Below, piece by piece: positions 36,451 to 49,770 of a stretch of 64,000 nt of DNA; positions within the stretch are counted from its first letter, which is position 1, and every line of letters starts with the position of its first letter. Source of the stretch: Larimichthys crocea (taxonomy: Eukaryota > Chordata > Actinopteri > Sciaenidae). Location of the stretch: positions 4,856,701-4,920,700 of the forward strand of contig NC_040016.1 in the NCBI RefSeq assembly GCF_000972845.2. The letters run 5' to 3'. A model generated the notes under the pieces. That model was not told the origin of the DNA, did no database searches, and saw nothing but the letters and a program-made list of their open reading frames with translations. Made by a program: the position numbers and the translations under genes.

Positions 36451-39400
36451 CTTCCCCAACTGAGCTGGTGGCCCTTACCAGACCCACAGTCGTAGGGTAA
36501 TGAGAAATGTTCCTTCTTGAAACGCACAAACATATCAACTGATTCTTTCTTTTATTTATTTCATCTGGCTCCCACTCACCAAACTTTGCCTTCAAGGCTT
36601 CCCCTCCGATTAAGCGTGAGCAGAGAAGGAGCCATGCTTTATCTCAGCAATATCTTTTTTTAAGGAGGTGAAGCGAAGAAACTGCCTCAAGGCTACACGC
36701 TGTCTGTTATCTCCCAATACAATATAATAATTTCACATAGCCCCAAGTGAGGTGGCGAGACCTCAGCTGGGCCAAGTGACAAAAAGGGGAATGTGAGCAA
36801 ACTAGGGGTAAGGATCAGAGGACAAAAGGGGACTTCTGGGAAATACTGTGACTCTCACTCAACCGTATAATGACTGCAATGAAAACCCATTATTCTGAAG
36901 AAAGTTTTTTTTATTTTTTTTTCATAATGCTGCACACACTGTACAATGTGGAGAACAAACTTCAGGTTTTAGATAATGGTTACACTTTCATCATATTAAC
37001 TGACACTGCAGAAATGCCAATTGAATGGGAGAGACATTACGACGGGGTGAGTAAATGAGTCTGGTTACAGTACATAAGGCAGTGCTCAGTCTGTGTCCAG
37101 TGTTTATGACTGCAGCAAATCTTAGCTGGTTATTTTTAGCTGATCTTAATTACCCTGGAGACTGGCCCTAATAAATACTATAAGAGTAAAAATGGGCTTC
37201 CTGCCCCCTGTCCCTCCTTCCCATCCACAGAGAAACTCACTCACAAGGTAATCAGCTTTTAATCCCCCCCCTCTCTCCTTAGGTTCTCTCATTTTATCAG
37301 CTCTCCGTCACCTTCACTCGCCGACTGAGCTGACCAGCAGCCCTTTCTTCTCTCTCTCTGGTTCTTTCTATTTCTCTCTCCATCTTTTCTCGTGCTATTA
37401 GCACAAAAGTGTTTGCATCCTTCCCTGGTGATTGTTTAGCTGCTGTGTTCAGCATCTTGATTTGATTCTCTACAATTGCCCTAATTAGCATTACAAATAT
37501 ACGCTTAGAAAGGAACAGAAATATCTGTTATGCCTGACAGACTAATTTAAGGGAATGGAGGCGAGAGGACAAGGCAATGCTACATTTGTGTGATATAAGG
37601 TGTATCATCTTGCCTCAATAATGAGTTGTCTTATCCGGGTTGGCTGAAACCTTTCACTACATTATGTAAATCAATAAATAGTGTGTTTGCTAGCACTGAA
37701 TAAAACAGCATACAAACCGACTGACAATGGGACCATACCATGGATGTTCAATCATGATAAAAGATGTAATCACAACAAGTAACGTACCTCTTATCTTCTC
37801 TGGCTCTCGCCCTCTCCAGCCCAGATCATGTCTTCTAAAGCCAATGATTAGACTTAAGACAGATCTCCCTCATTATCCGTTGCTCTCATCAATTTCTCCC
37901 TAATCCTGTCTCTACTCCAAAGCCCCCTGGGGCAAGCGATAGGCCAGAGACAGCCATTTGTCTCCAGGCCCCGATACCAGGGACAAAACTTATCCGTATT
38001 TTCCCTAGGAGGAGATCAAGGCCATCCCAGAGGTCATCTGCGCCGACTGCTGTAACACGCCTAATTGCCACACTGCATCTTTTTTGACTTTTCCTTTGGG
38101 TATGTACTTGCCGTTTCAAGAGTAATCCTCGCCTTTCCACAAGCTGGTCATTTTCCACTCACCTGATCTAAGATGGGAGACTACAAGCAAGGTGGTGCTG
38201 AAGTAATTGTTCAGCCCGATTTCTTTCGGTCTGAGGCTGTAAAGATCTTTCTACTGATCAGTCAGCCAAGTAACAGATAAAAGTAATCGTTCTCATTTTT
38301 GTCAGCCAGCACACAAAAGCAGTTAGAGGTTGGTTCCTCCAGACGGTCAAGCACACAAAGGGGATGATGATCATCTGAAGAGCACAGCTACACGGAGCAC
38401 AGGGACAAATTGTTGTGAGCCGGGTGCTGATGTTGTCATTATGAAGATAATTGTTTCTCCAACTACTAGCACTGAATCAATGCATAGTGCTTCAGGCCTG
38501 AACAGGAAACATTTTACATTAAGTGCTGAACCCACTAAAACGGGGTTAGAGGAGCAGTGTTTGTGTAAACATTCATTTTGAGTCATTTGCAGTGTGGATA
38601 CTGCAAAACTTTCAAAGAGCAAGCTGAGAGAAGAAAAAACAGATCCCGCTGAAAACTAAACTAAACTAAATAAAGGCATAAAAAAGACCAAACACATAAA
38701 ATAATTATCAAACCTTCAATCAATTAGTGCAATCTACAAAGTCTAAAGCTGCATTATTCATTTATTTCTGGCTTTTTGGGTCTGATGAATTAGCATATAT
38801 AAAGTAGCTCTGGTGACTGTGTTAGCAAACGTTTGTCTTCAACATAAGCCTTCATCTGGAGTCATGTTTCTGGTCGCTTTAACTATTAAATGCTCCACTA
38901 TGTTCACTAGCTAGTCACTAACTTTGTTTCCGTGTCTAAAACAAGAAGCTGAAAGGTGCTAAAATGCTCTGTAAAGCTGCAGAGTTGTGTGATAATTGTC
39001 TGTCACTTCGAGTGACCCCTTTCACATCACACATTTAGTCGTTTATTATATATTTATTTAAAAATACTGCCTCATGCAGCCCTAAGTTAATGTCTTATAG
39101 CTCAGAGGGCAGCATGAGTTATAAATGCAGCACATACGATATTTAAGCCATTATCTCTGGAACACCACACTGTAGCTAAAATATTTCTTCCTTTGTAACC
39201 AGCCTTTCACAATCCCAGTTTGAGCTTGGATATGCATAGGTACTTGAATTAAAAAAAGAAAAATACTCCCTGAGCCTTTCAGAGTGCAGCCCTCCCTTAA
39301 AAGCAACAAATCTGAGTTTCTTTCAACAGCTATTTGCTTTGAAGTCATCCTGGCCTGTTCCAGAAAATCAATTAAAAACATGACTAATACATTTGCACCT

Positions 39401-42400
39401 AACATTTTCCACTTTTCCTCTTTAGAGCGTTTGATGTCCCCCACTGCCTAACACTGTGTAACTGCTGAGATCACAGAGATAGTGACAGGAGGATTTCAAC
39501 AAGGACCCTTTCGTGCTCATTCGCTGCTTCAAGTGAAGCGCCGACCTGACGTGAAATGAAATAAGAAGGATATCAGTGGACTCCTACTGTGCTGTTTTTG
39601 CACGACGCTCGACACAGAAATTCAGCAAGTACGCCGATCAGTTCAATATCATGTCCTGTGAATGTCTTCTTTTGTCTTTTCTTCTTGGATGATTTGTAAA
39701 TAATCTAATGCAAATGTCTTTTTGCTCCCATCGCTCTGCCCCTCCTTACATTTTCTACACTATTCCCAGAGTGACAGTTATCAGAGAGATCTGCAGTGGT
39801 CCTTAATACGAGCGTGCCGCTGTCCCTTAAGTGGGCAGTGCTAAGCCTCATTGTCTGCTATAGATGTAGGAGACACAATAGGAGAGGCTGAACCTCTCTG
39901 CTCAGTTATCTACCAGGAGGGAATGGGAGGTCGGTCTCCCCAGGCCTTGGCGCCAAAACCATTATTCTTATCACTGCAGGACAACTCACCGCAGGCCAGA
40001 GAGAAAAAAAACCTTCTGAAAGGTGAAATGCGTGTGTCTCTCAGTGTGTGTGTGTGTGTTTACCTCCTCCCTGCCTCTCACACACCACACTTTTCTGTAT
40101 TTCTCATTAACTGATAATACATCACTCATGACCTTGTGATAAAAATACATTAGCTGGAGACAAGTCATTAATCTATAAAGAATCAGGCTGTTTAGGTTAT
40201 CGGGTGAGAATGGGTATACGTGTTATCGCACAAGTGAGGGGAATAGGCTTAATTGCCCTTCTTAAACGAGTCACTGTAAAGCAGAAGTGGTTTATGTGTT
40301 GTCTTTCGGAGCAAAGTTGAGTCCATCATGTTTGGCAGACATCGAGCAACACGACTGATCATTGTGCCGCGGGAAGAACAGCTCCATCGCTAGTGTTTGT
40401 TTGAGAGATAAAGGTCAAACTATGTGTATGTTCGATTGCTGCGGTGTAGCAGTTTGGTGCAGCTTTATGAGGAGTAGGGTTTGATAGTAAAGCTAGATTT
40501 ACTTGACCCAAGTACATAGATACTTACAGTGTGTTTGGATTTTGTGTCACATTTCACCTATTAATACCAATGCAAACTCAAGATCAATGTACTGTATATC
40601 ATCAGACTGTATTGTGCCTTTATATATCCCCCACAGTTACTGACTTAACACCTTAAAACGTAACCATAAATCCAGTTTTCCCAGTAAGCCACATTGGTAA
40701 CTATCATTTTATTAGTTTCTGGCCGGCTTCCATTGACAACCACTTTTCATGTTAAAAACATCCCTGGATGTACCCTTACCCTCAGTATATGGTCCTAATC
40801 TTCTGCCTTCTGCCTCTTACGTAAGCAAGAGCACGGCTGGCACATGGATAACCAGCCTTATGAACAAAAAAGCTGAAAAAAAACTATAAAGAGAAACTGT
40901 CAGCACCACAGGATAACACACAAGACAGCAAGCATCTTCAGACAGCTCCATTTAAGAAACACTCAAGCTTCATCCAAAGCAGAACTGACAAACAGACGCT
41001 GATTAAAAAGAGGAAAAAGGCACCGCAATAGGTGAAACATTATTGAATACAGCTAACACTTTGTTATGTTGTTGTTATGTTCTCAAAAACATTTCTGACA
41101 CAGCTGACAAACTGTTTTGCAGCAGGTAATTTAACCCACCAATTTTAATTTCCCTACTAGATACATGACTTTGAAAAGTCGCAGTCTAAAATTAGTTTGT
41201 TACTGTTTTATTTTGCCTCGCAGCAGCTAAAAATGCTCCCTCTACAGTGTGTGTCTGTGTGTGTATGTATGTGTGTCACACAAGACAGAAAAGAAGCAAA
41301 AGCAAAAAGTCATTTCTATTAAACTAAATATGTTTAATCACTCCTGGTATAGTTTTTCATTAATTAATGAAGGGATAATTACACAGAACCATCATCATTC
41401 GCATTACAAACCATTAAAATACACCATCCGTTCTGTCAGTTTGGCAACCAAAACCTGATGGCTGGTTGCCAGTCTGGCAAACCGCTTCAAAAATTTACTC
41501 TGGGCCCCTGGAGAGGTTCGCTAAATTTTGTTTTCTCTCGAGCAAAAGCTTTCAAACTCTACTGTACTGTAAGACTGTACTGAATACACAACACAAAAGC
41601 ACACCAAGAGCCTGTCTCGCAAAGACGGATTATTAAATTAGCAGTATAACGGCGCTGAATACAAGGCGGAATAACTCTTTTTACTTCCATTCATGGTCAA
41701 GTTTCAAGGGTTCTGGGTTTCACTTTATTCAACTAACATGATTATCCTTCTTCTGGAAACAGGGCCCAACTGAATCGTGAAAAAAGCAAAACACATACAG
41801 AGCCTTAATACGAAGATTCAATATAACAAACAGATGTAAGCAAAAGCTGCTGGATGTGTGTGCAATGCCCAAGTTATCCACAGCAAATGTACCAAAGCTG
41901 ACAAATGTAAATTTTTTTGGTTCTTTAAACTGTCAGTACTCAGCAGAAAGTGATCTTTTAAATCATCACCTTGCTCTGCCTTATTCAAATTCACAAAATT
42001 GTTTCCCACAGTGTTTACAAACATTCCACATGCTCATAAACCTCCAGGGTGAAAATGCATATTGTGCTAATATAAAAATATCAGGCAATACAGTTGAGTG
42101 TGAAAAGTATATTTAAACCTGCAAATCACCATGTAAACAAAGTCTGTGGTGGAGGAATGTGTTTGACATACTGAGCCGTGTTACAATCACAGCTCCGGGC
42201 TTCAAGATATCAAATTAATTGCTAAGCTGTATTTTCATGCCAAATCCACCACTAAATTTGGCTTCTTTGGCAGCATCAATTTGTCAGTGTAGGTGTTAAA
42301 TTTCCCAAACAGTGAGCCTATCTAAGCTAGCCAACAGCATTGCCAGTGTCATGCGCTGTAGCTTGCTAACCTATAACATATGCTTGGACCTGAACAGCCT

Positions 42401-43469
42401 GCTACAGTATGCATAAATCTGTCCTGCCGCAGGCAGTGAGGTGACAGAGAGGCAGATGAGGACATCTAGTGCAGTATGAAGGATGGTGGCAGCCGTTCCC
42501 CCAGGCCACGGTGATGGCACTACATCGATCCAGCCACTCTGGAGCCTGAAGTGCAGAGCCTTTTGGCTTTGTCAGCACTGTTGAGCTCAGCATTGCTCCA
42601 ACTCCCCTGATCACTGTCAGAAACCCAGGAGTAAAAACCCAGAGAACAGGAAGAAAAAATGCTGATGTATCTGGAGCCAGACAGGTGGTGCTGGATTGGC
42701 CAAATCACTGCTAACTATTCACCAAAACTCTTGATAATTTTCTGGCTATTTTAAGATTCAGGTTAATGTTTACTGTTAGGCAGGAGGGAAGCAGAGAGAC
42801 ATCTATCTTCAAACAAAAGCACCTGTTTGTCTTATTCAGCCTGCCAACCGGTCCTCCAGGAAACTTAATTCAACTAATCCACTCTCATATATTTACACAG
42901 GTGGAGGTGTGATGGCATCACTGAAGGTATGCACTGTGTCCTCAGACGGCCAGTGTTTGTCTTCTGAGGTAATTCACTATGTACTCTAGTTAATATCTTG
43001 TGTCATTAATCTCTCAAGACACTTTGGATGTACCCTGAGACTTTCTGCTCTCTGTCATCTCTTCGCTTGCTGAATAGAATCAATACAGGCCAGACCCTGG
43101 ACTTTGAGCTTCCTCTTTTATTGTTACCTCTTTTTACCGGTGTTTCCTCTAGATATGAATCATAGTGCAGGCAAGCATGAAAAATGTGCAGAATCTAAAA
43201 GTACAAGCTTTGGCACTGAGGAGGCCTTGAAGTGCACAGACAGAGGGAGTACAATTAGTTAAAACCTCACATCGTGGGGTTAGTCTGGGGCATTCTGAAT
43301 ATGGTAGCCAAGGTTGGGCACAGATTTAAGCAATGACTGTGGCATTTACATAACACCATGCTCAACAATACAGGAACACGACACACAGGTATTTGAAATA
43401 TTCGAGAAAGCTAAAGTAACTCATTTGTTTTAAGTATTATATAATTACAAGAGTTAGAACAATGACACA

Positions 43470-43620
43470 ACTCTTATCTTAGCAGGGAGGCTGTAAACAG
43501 GGAACCCAGCTAGACTGGCTCTGTCCACCTGTAACAAAACCTGCCCGCCGTCACATCTAAAGTTCACTAATTAACATGTTATAACTTATTTGTTTTACTT
43601 GTTTAACTAACTAAAAAACA
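43470..43620 (+). repeat. dispersed repeat, family C fragment
   Basis: Contains aaacagggaacccagctaga, ctggctctgtccacctgtaa and aaagttcactaattaacatg, the middle part of the same family as 2960-3330. Confidence 0.55.
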
Positions 43621-43681
43621 AGACACGTGCATCAGTAATCATGTGTCATTTTTTAAACAGATAAAATAAACAAGGTCTGTA

Positions 43682-43744
<63 letters not shown>
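43682..43744. repeat. (TAA)n microsatellite
   Basis: About twenty-one uninterrupted AAT/TAA units, immediately downstream of the family C fragment at 43470-43620. Confidence 0.97.
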
Positions 43745-43746
<2 letters not shown>

Positions 43747-46049
43747 AAAATAAAACTTATTATGCCGGGACTTGTAAGACTGAACTTGGTCTTTCTGCTG
43801 TGCACAGGAAAAATGCTTTCATTCACCCCATAACTATTTGTGCATTCAGCAGTAATGGTGCAGTGAAATCCATTAAGCACAATTGCTATGTTGGCATGGT
43901 TACTGTTTAGGTGGGATAAGCAAATTCCTGCACACACAGGAAAATGTGCAGGGTTGTCAGATGTGGAGAGACGACAAATATCTTTCTCTTCGGTTATGAG
44001 TCAACATAATGAAACAAGCTTGTTTTGAGAGATTTTCAGAGAAATTCAGAGAAATTTTGTTTTACCCTCGGGACATACATGATGATGCTGTATGTAATCT
44101 AGAGAGACCTGCACCTACACCTGTGTTCTTCACAAATTGCTTTTTTGGTCCACCATTGCAGCTTATTTTCAATTATTTTGTAATCAGAGTAAAATCTAAA
44201 TAATAATGTTTGACATCTTATGAACTAGATATGTATAGTTGATAAAGTGTTTATAAAAGACATCTTACGATGAAATGATGGCATAACGTGACATTTCACT
44301 CCATTGTAGCCTACTGGAAGAAAAGAAAAAAAAATCTGAATACGTATTTCCAATGAAATGCTTGCTGGGAAATGTCAAGCCGGCTGTCTTTAAAAACGCA
44401 GTGACATTTTTATTCCATCTTTCAAAGCTGTGATTCCATCTCTGCAAACAGATGCCCTAATCTCTGCTGTTCCCCAACAGACAGAAGCCCGACAGATTAA
44501 TTCAATTACTCTTTGACTTGAGTGAATGAAGGAAACAATACATTTCTCATTTAAGCCTAATCCTGTGTGGGAGCAGCCGAGGAGTAATATTGCAGGTGGA
44601 GGGAAGGCAGAGAAAGAAAGGAGGTGGGAGCGCGTGGGGCTTGGAAATGAATTCCAAGGCAGCCGGTGTGTTTGCTCATCTTTTTTCATGCTTTCTCTTA
44701 ACTACAGTCGGAGAGCGGCACAGTGAGAGAAGAGACAGGAGCTGGGAAGATGGAGAGGAGGAGACAGGGCAGTAGACAGAGGGATAGACATGATGGAGTG
44801 ACAGACAGGCAGAGAATCAGGCAGAGGGGAAGAGAAATGAGAGAGACAGAATGGGGTTTACAGCTCCAATATGTCAGAGTTAGTTTGCAAGATGAAGCAG
44901 CAAAAAATATCAACCAATTTCCACAGTGCTGACACACCCAAACTAATACCCTGCATGGGGCATTAAAGTCAGCCTTGTGTATGAAACACGGTGTGACACA
45001 TGTGGCCTCTGTATTGTCTGCAGCATCTGTTGCAGGGGCACAGATGGCAACGGCCATCCTCGCCACCGCTCCGCCTCGTGGGAGACGTGGACTGTGATGA
45101 CGTTTTACTGGCAGCGTGGGCCATCTGTCAACACATGACAGCCCGTTTTCAACTTCCTTTTCTCTCACATAAATGTGAATCCAGACACGTGGGGGTAGGT
45201 CATAGGAAAAAAAAAGGTGTCGCCATGTGAAGGATGGATATTTGTACGGTGTGCATGAAAAGGTCAGGGCTCGGCGCTTATTGCGGCAGCAACATCAGTG
45301 AAACCCTGGAGCGGCAACAGCGGTGAAACCCCAGATCCTCAACAAAGCTCTGTCAGACTGCAGGAGAAAGCTGTCAGCGCAGACGCCTAAACCTTTACCG
45401 CCCTACCCTCTCCCTCACACTCACTCTCGCCTCGCTCTGACTCATTGTGTCAGCTCTTCAAACACTCTCCATTCTCTCCTGCCTTAAGCTAGACGCATAG
45501 AGCAAAAGGAAGAATGAGTCCATCTTTGGCTGCTGTAAACAAAAAGGAACATTCTTTGTGGTATGTGAATTTCCTCTCCCCTGTCTGCGTGCCACATCAA
45601 AACTGCTCTCCACATGCGAGAAGGAAACCTTCCCCCATCATTTACTGGTCCTTCGGTTATTCGCAGATAAAAATAAATTGAAGGAGGGGGGAGGATAATG
45701 AAGATATGATGGGGACAAGGCAGAGACAGTGATCCAGGAATATTGAAATTGACTTGAATGCCTCAACCGTTTTCTCCTCTCATTCGGTCTGAGTGGTGAT
45801 ACAGGCTCATTAAAAATTAATCGCTCTACTATGAAAAGAGTGGACGTCTGCATTTTGGATGGAGTGAGAGACAGCTAGTTATGTCTGGACTGTCTGTGGC
45901 TTTGGTGTGTGTACGACTGTGTCTGGCTCTGCAAAGACTGACGTTTGAGGAAAGGAATGGTGCATTATTCAAAGCTGTGTAAACCAAAACTACTGAATAC
46001 ATAATAACACAAAGAGTCTACAGCCACGCTAGCAGCTCTTTATGACTTT

Positions 46050-46515
46050 GCATAGGATACAATGCTAACATTAGCATTTATAAATATAGTTTATAATTGT
46101 ATTGGTTTAGCTCCAAAAGGTACAGGTGAGAAATTACAGAAATTTTGATCTAAGGATAATGATGATGATGATCTCCAAGTTATTACTGAGGGGACCAAAT
46201 GTCATGGTAATCCATCAACAATTGGTAGTCGAAACCATATAATACCAACATTACTGTAGCACCGCAGAAAAAACTCCAAAGTCATGCAGAGTCATCGTCT
46301 GGGGACCATGAATCACCAAAACATCTAGTAGATGGTGAGATATTTCACTAGATAAGTAAAATGTTTGACCTGCTGGTTAAAAGTCAGTGGATCACCAATG
46401 GCATTATGAATTCATTCTCCTTGAACTACACATACCTGTACCAAATTTCATGGTAATCCATCCCAAAGTTGTACAGATCTGTAAGCAGCTGACTGAGCAT
46501 GGCTACATTAGTTTT
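46050..46515 (+). repeat. dispersed intronic repeat, family B copy 1
   Basis: Contains ccaaatgtcatggtaatcca, gtcatcgtctggggaccatg, gatggtgagatatttcacta and ccaaatttcatggtaatcca. The same phrases recur in diverged form at 60480-60935, and I recognise the family as widespread in teleost introns. No coding content. Confidence 0.65.
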
Positions 46516-48239
46516 AGAGATTTATACTACAGAGATGAAGAGTGACAGACACAGACAGTCCTTCTCTCTATGTCAGCATATTCGGCAGATTTTCACATTT
46601 CAGCACTGAGACAATGTTTCCTGCGTACACCATTAGCACATTATTTAAAAAAACTGAAATAATGGCCACAAGGGACCAAGGCTATAATGTGTTCAGAGCA
46701 GAAAAGACATTTCTTGTTCATTTACGTTTTTTATTGTTCGGAATCTGCAGACTATACAAACCCCAGGGATCAAAGTTAACAGTTGCCCAAGTGTAAATGA
46801 AGGAAATGCTCAAGAGCAAGAGACGTCATTGTTCATTTAAAGGCATCACAGATCCAAATAACTTGCATAGCTTTTTTTTTTTTTGAAGTCAGAAGATCTT
46901 AATAACATAAGCCAGAATTTGTTCCATGTGAATGTATTTCTGTGCTGTACTACAAGTGTATTCAGTGGATTCAGGAAAATAGCAATGTTCAGGTGAGCAT
47001 GTTATTTACCAGGTACAAACATACTTCAAAAATATAAAATAAATGAGATATCCAGTTCCTACATTGCGCCCTTGAATATCCTCAGCATTTTATAGTTTTG
47101 AAAATGCTGAAACTGAATAATATGACGAATGCTGCTTACCTTTACACCTCATCAAATGATGAAAAGCAAAAGCAAAAAAAAAAAAAAAAAGCCTCAGTAT
47201 GAATGGACAAGGACGTCTCTATAAACCCACGGAAGAATGTGGTCAGATGATAGTTTGTCTGCACTTAGAGCAAAAGAACACTCCTGCACATTTATTCCAT
47301 GAGACGGGTGCGTAGGAGAGGGACAAGTGGATCAAAAGTTGAGCTGTCTAATATGTGAAACATCAATGCTAGACCTTCATCAGAAAAATTGTTTGTGTCA
47401 ATGAAACGCCTTTTTCAATAGGGAGTGGCTGAATAAGTCTGCATCATATTCCCCATATGCAATAAGAAGGTATACAAGCTCCAATAGCATACATGGATCT
47501 ATACAAATAAAACGTTATTATTACACATGCACTCACTAAAAGATACATTCTCGTTCACAGATATTACATATTACATTTTTAGATAAACCTGTAGGGATGC
47601 TTTTGCATAGCAAGTTTAAAACCTGTCTTATAATAAATACAATGTGGTCTCACAAAACTCCAACGGGCAAACACTACATCAATGTAAACATATGTTAAGT
47701 AGGACTAATTACATTTTCTTTGACCCTGTCAAGACAGCATCTGTTTAATTGAGTAGGATCTATTTATAGGGATAAATACATGCCTATAAGGGGTAACTGC
47801 AGTCAAAACAACATTTGTGGATAACCTAGAATGTCAACACACAGCTTTGAATACTTAATTCTGATTGATCGATCACAGCATTCTGCAGACCCTGCTTCGA
47901 GTTGGGAGGTCTGCATCACCCTGTGGGCGTTATTTCAGGACTATCTTGCTGCATATTATAACTTTCTTAGAAAAAAACTTCACATCACTAAACATAAAAA
48001 AAGTCTTCATCTACAGTATATTAACACAGAGAATAATGTTGTTAAATGATAGTAAGTTTATGAGGTGTCTGCACATAGATGCATAGTTACATACTAACAT
48101 TAGTACTATTATATACATATATATGGTTTACATTGAGACACTTATCTGTGTAGCTAGCTGTTATCTCAAGTCCATCTGGACTTTGAGGTTATTTGGATAG
48201 GAGTACCAGAGAGCCACCATCCTGGCATACTGTCCGGTG

Positions 48240-48544
48240 TGTTAATCCATGTAATACAATTTATGTTAAAAGAGTCATGTGGGATGGGGTTAAGGTTAAG
48301 GTTAAGGGCTATCTGTTGGGGCATCCTGAGAGAGGGGCTCTTTTTCTCTGTCCCTTTCTTACACAAGAGTTATATTATTGTTTATTTTGACTGCATGTCT
48401 TGAAAGCATAACCTTCATTGTATATAAGGGCTTGCCCTGCATAGCTGGGGAGAGTCTCATTATTCGGCCGGGGGCTCTCCAAGTAACATTTTACTTGTTA
48501 CGATACTGAACTTATTGTAATAAATTTGTTATAAAATTAAGACA
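48240..48544 (+). mobile_element. solo-LTR-like block
   Basis: Has the architecture of a retroelement long terminal repeat: start tgttaatcc, a TATA box TATATAAG at 48421-48428, an R-like segment, a polyadenylation signal AATAAA at 48519-48524, and an end in aagaca. No primer-binding-site-like sequence follows and no gag or pol was seen beside it, so it would be a solo LTR. GTGT stands on both sides (48237-48240 and 48545-48548) if the first T is shared; boundaries and family are uncertain. Confidence 0.4.
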
Positions 48545-49419
48545 GTGTCGGCAGAGTTTTTCTTCAAACATCTTCAACTGCATCGCCACTGAATATACGA
48601 CATCTGCTCTTAAAAGTCAACATTTCTAAGTCTGTTCTCTTTGTGTCGAGTGCAACAGGAATGCCAGAGGTGACTGGTAAGCACTTAAATACAAGTCGTA
48701 TTCAAACACTCCCTTTTCATATCAAGACAATATTGTCACCTCTTAAGTTGATAGGTAGAACTTACTGAACTGACAGTAACTGTTAGCAAAGAGTAATTTA
48801 CATATGCAGCTGTTACAGTGTTGTGAATGTAGTCTAATATTCACTTTTTTTTTTTTTAACTTTGTGTCTGTTTTTGGTGTCTACCAACGCCTGAAGTAAA
48901 TATCTTTCTCTTTAGCTGTTACAGGCTGTCTGTCTGCCGTTACTAAACAGGGAGTGTGTGAGATTTTGAACTTTTCCTCTGCCTTCAGTCAAAAAACAAG
49001 ATCAGTAAACCGAATGAACCAAAACAGTAATTGTGCAGCTGCCCAACTAAACAATGAGCTGAAATTTGCTGAGCTAAATATTTGGGGATAATTGGTAGAG
49101 ATGACGCCTTTCACATTTTCACATTGTGATTTCATACATTGTTACTAATATTGATTGTAGCAACTTTAAACCTACTTAAATTGATTTCTTTCTTGGGAGA
49201 AGCTGGAAACACAGTATTAACATATTATACCTTGTGAAAATCATGTGGTGAACATGTTAGCATGCAACAATGACTTTACAGTACACTTTTTGACTACTCT
49301 ATCTGCTTCAGCTGTCTGTCTATCCATCCATCCTTGTATATGTATGTGTCTTTTCCATCCTTCCTTCATGTTTAACAGCTTATCTAAATCTGAGCTGTTG
49401 TGGCAGACTATGTAGAATA

Positions 49420-49770
49420 GCACAGACGTCCTTCTACCCAGCCATGACCTCCAGCTCCTCCTGGGGGATCCTAGTTCCCAGACCAGATGAGATATATAAT
49501 CCCTCCAGCAGTTCTGGGTGTGCCCCAGGGTCTCCTCCCAGTTGGATGTGCCCAGAATACTTCCACAGAGAGGCGTACTGTATGTAAGGTGTCCTGATTA
49601 AATTCCCCAAATCACCTCAACTGGCTTTATTTAGTGAGCAGATTCTGGATATCTGAGCTACTCAACCATCCCTAAAGGTGAACCCAGAAACCCTGTGAGG
49701 GAAACTCTTTTTGACCACTTTTACCCATGCTGTGAATCTTTTAGTCAGTACCCAGTGATCACGATCACAG
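49420..49770 (-). mobile_element. RTE/Rex3-like LINE 3' coding remnant
   Basis: On the minus strand the frame-broken peptide pieces GTSNWEETLGHTQ, NCWRDYISHLVWE and then a proline/arginine-rich stretch resemble the conserved C-terminal tail G(R)RPRGRP.TRW.DYIS.LAWERLGIP of fish Rex3/RTE-type LINE proteins. Many substitutions and small indels are present. The clade is inferred from memory. Confidence 0.5.

Noticed and set aside
37889..38158. 89-codon open frame on the minus strand with a moderately complex composition
   Set aside because: No recognisable motif, no splice signals of note, lies inside a cadherin intron, and this length is expected by chance.
44698..45168. 156-codon open frame on the minus strand, the longest in the window
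   Set aside because: Its C-terminal part is a leucine/serine/cysteine-rich translation of a purine-rich simple tract (GAGACAGA-type), with no domain or conserved start; considered a chance frame.
47830..47960. Possible MITE-like repeat around ctgattgatcgatcacagca
   Set aside because: Vaguely resembles fish DNA-transposon relics, but no terminal inverted repeat or target duplication could be found.
48287..48309. Interstitial telomeric repeat
   Set aside because: Only about three GGTTAA units, not TTAGGG, and inside an LTR-like block.
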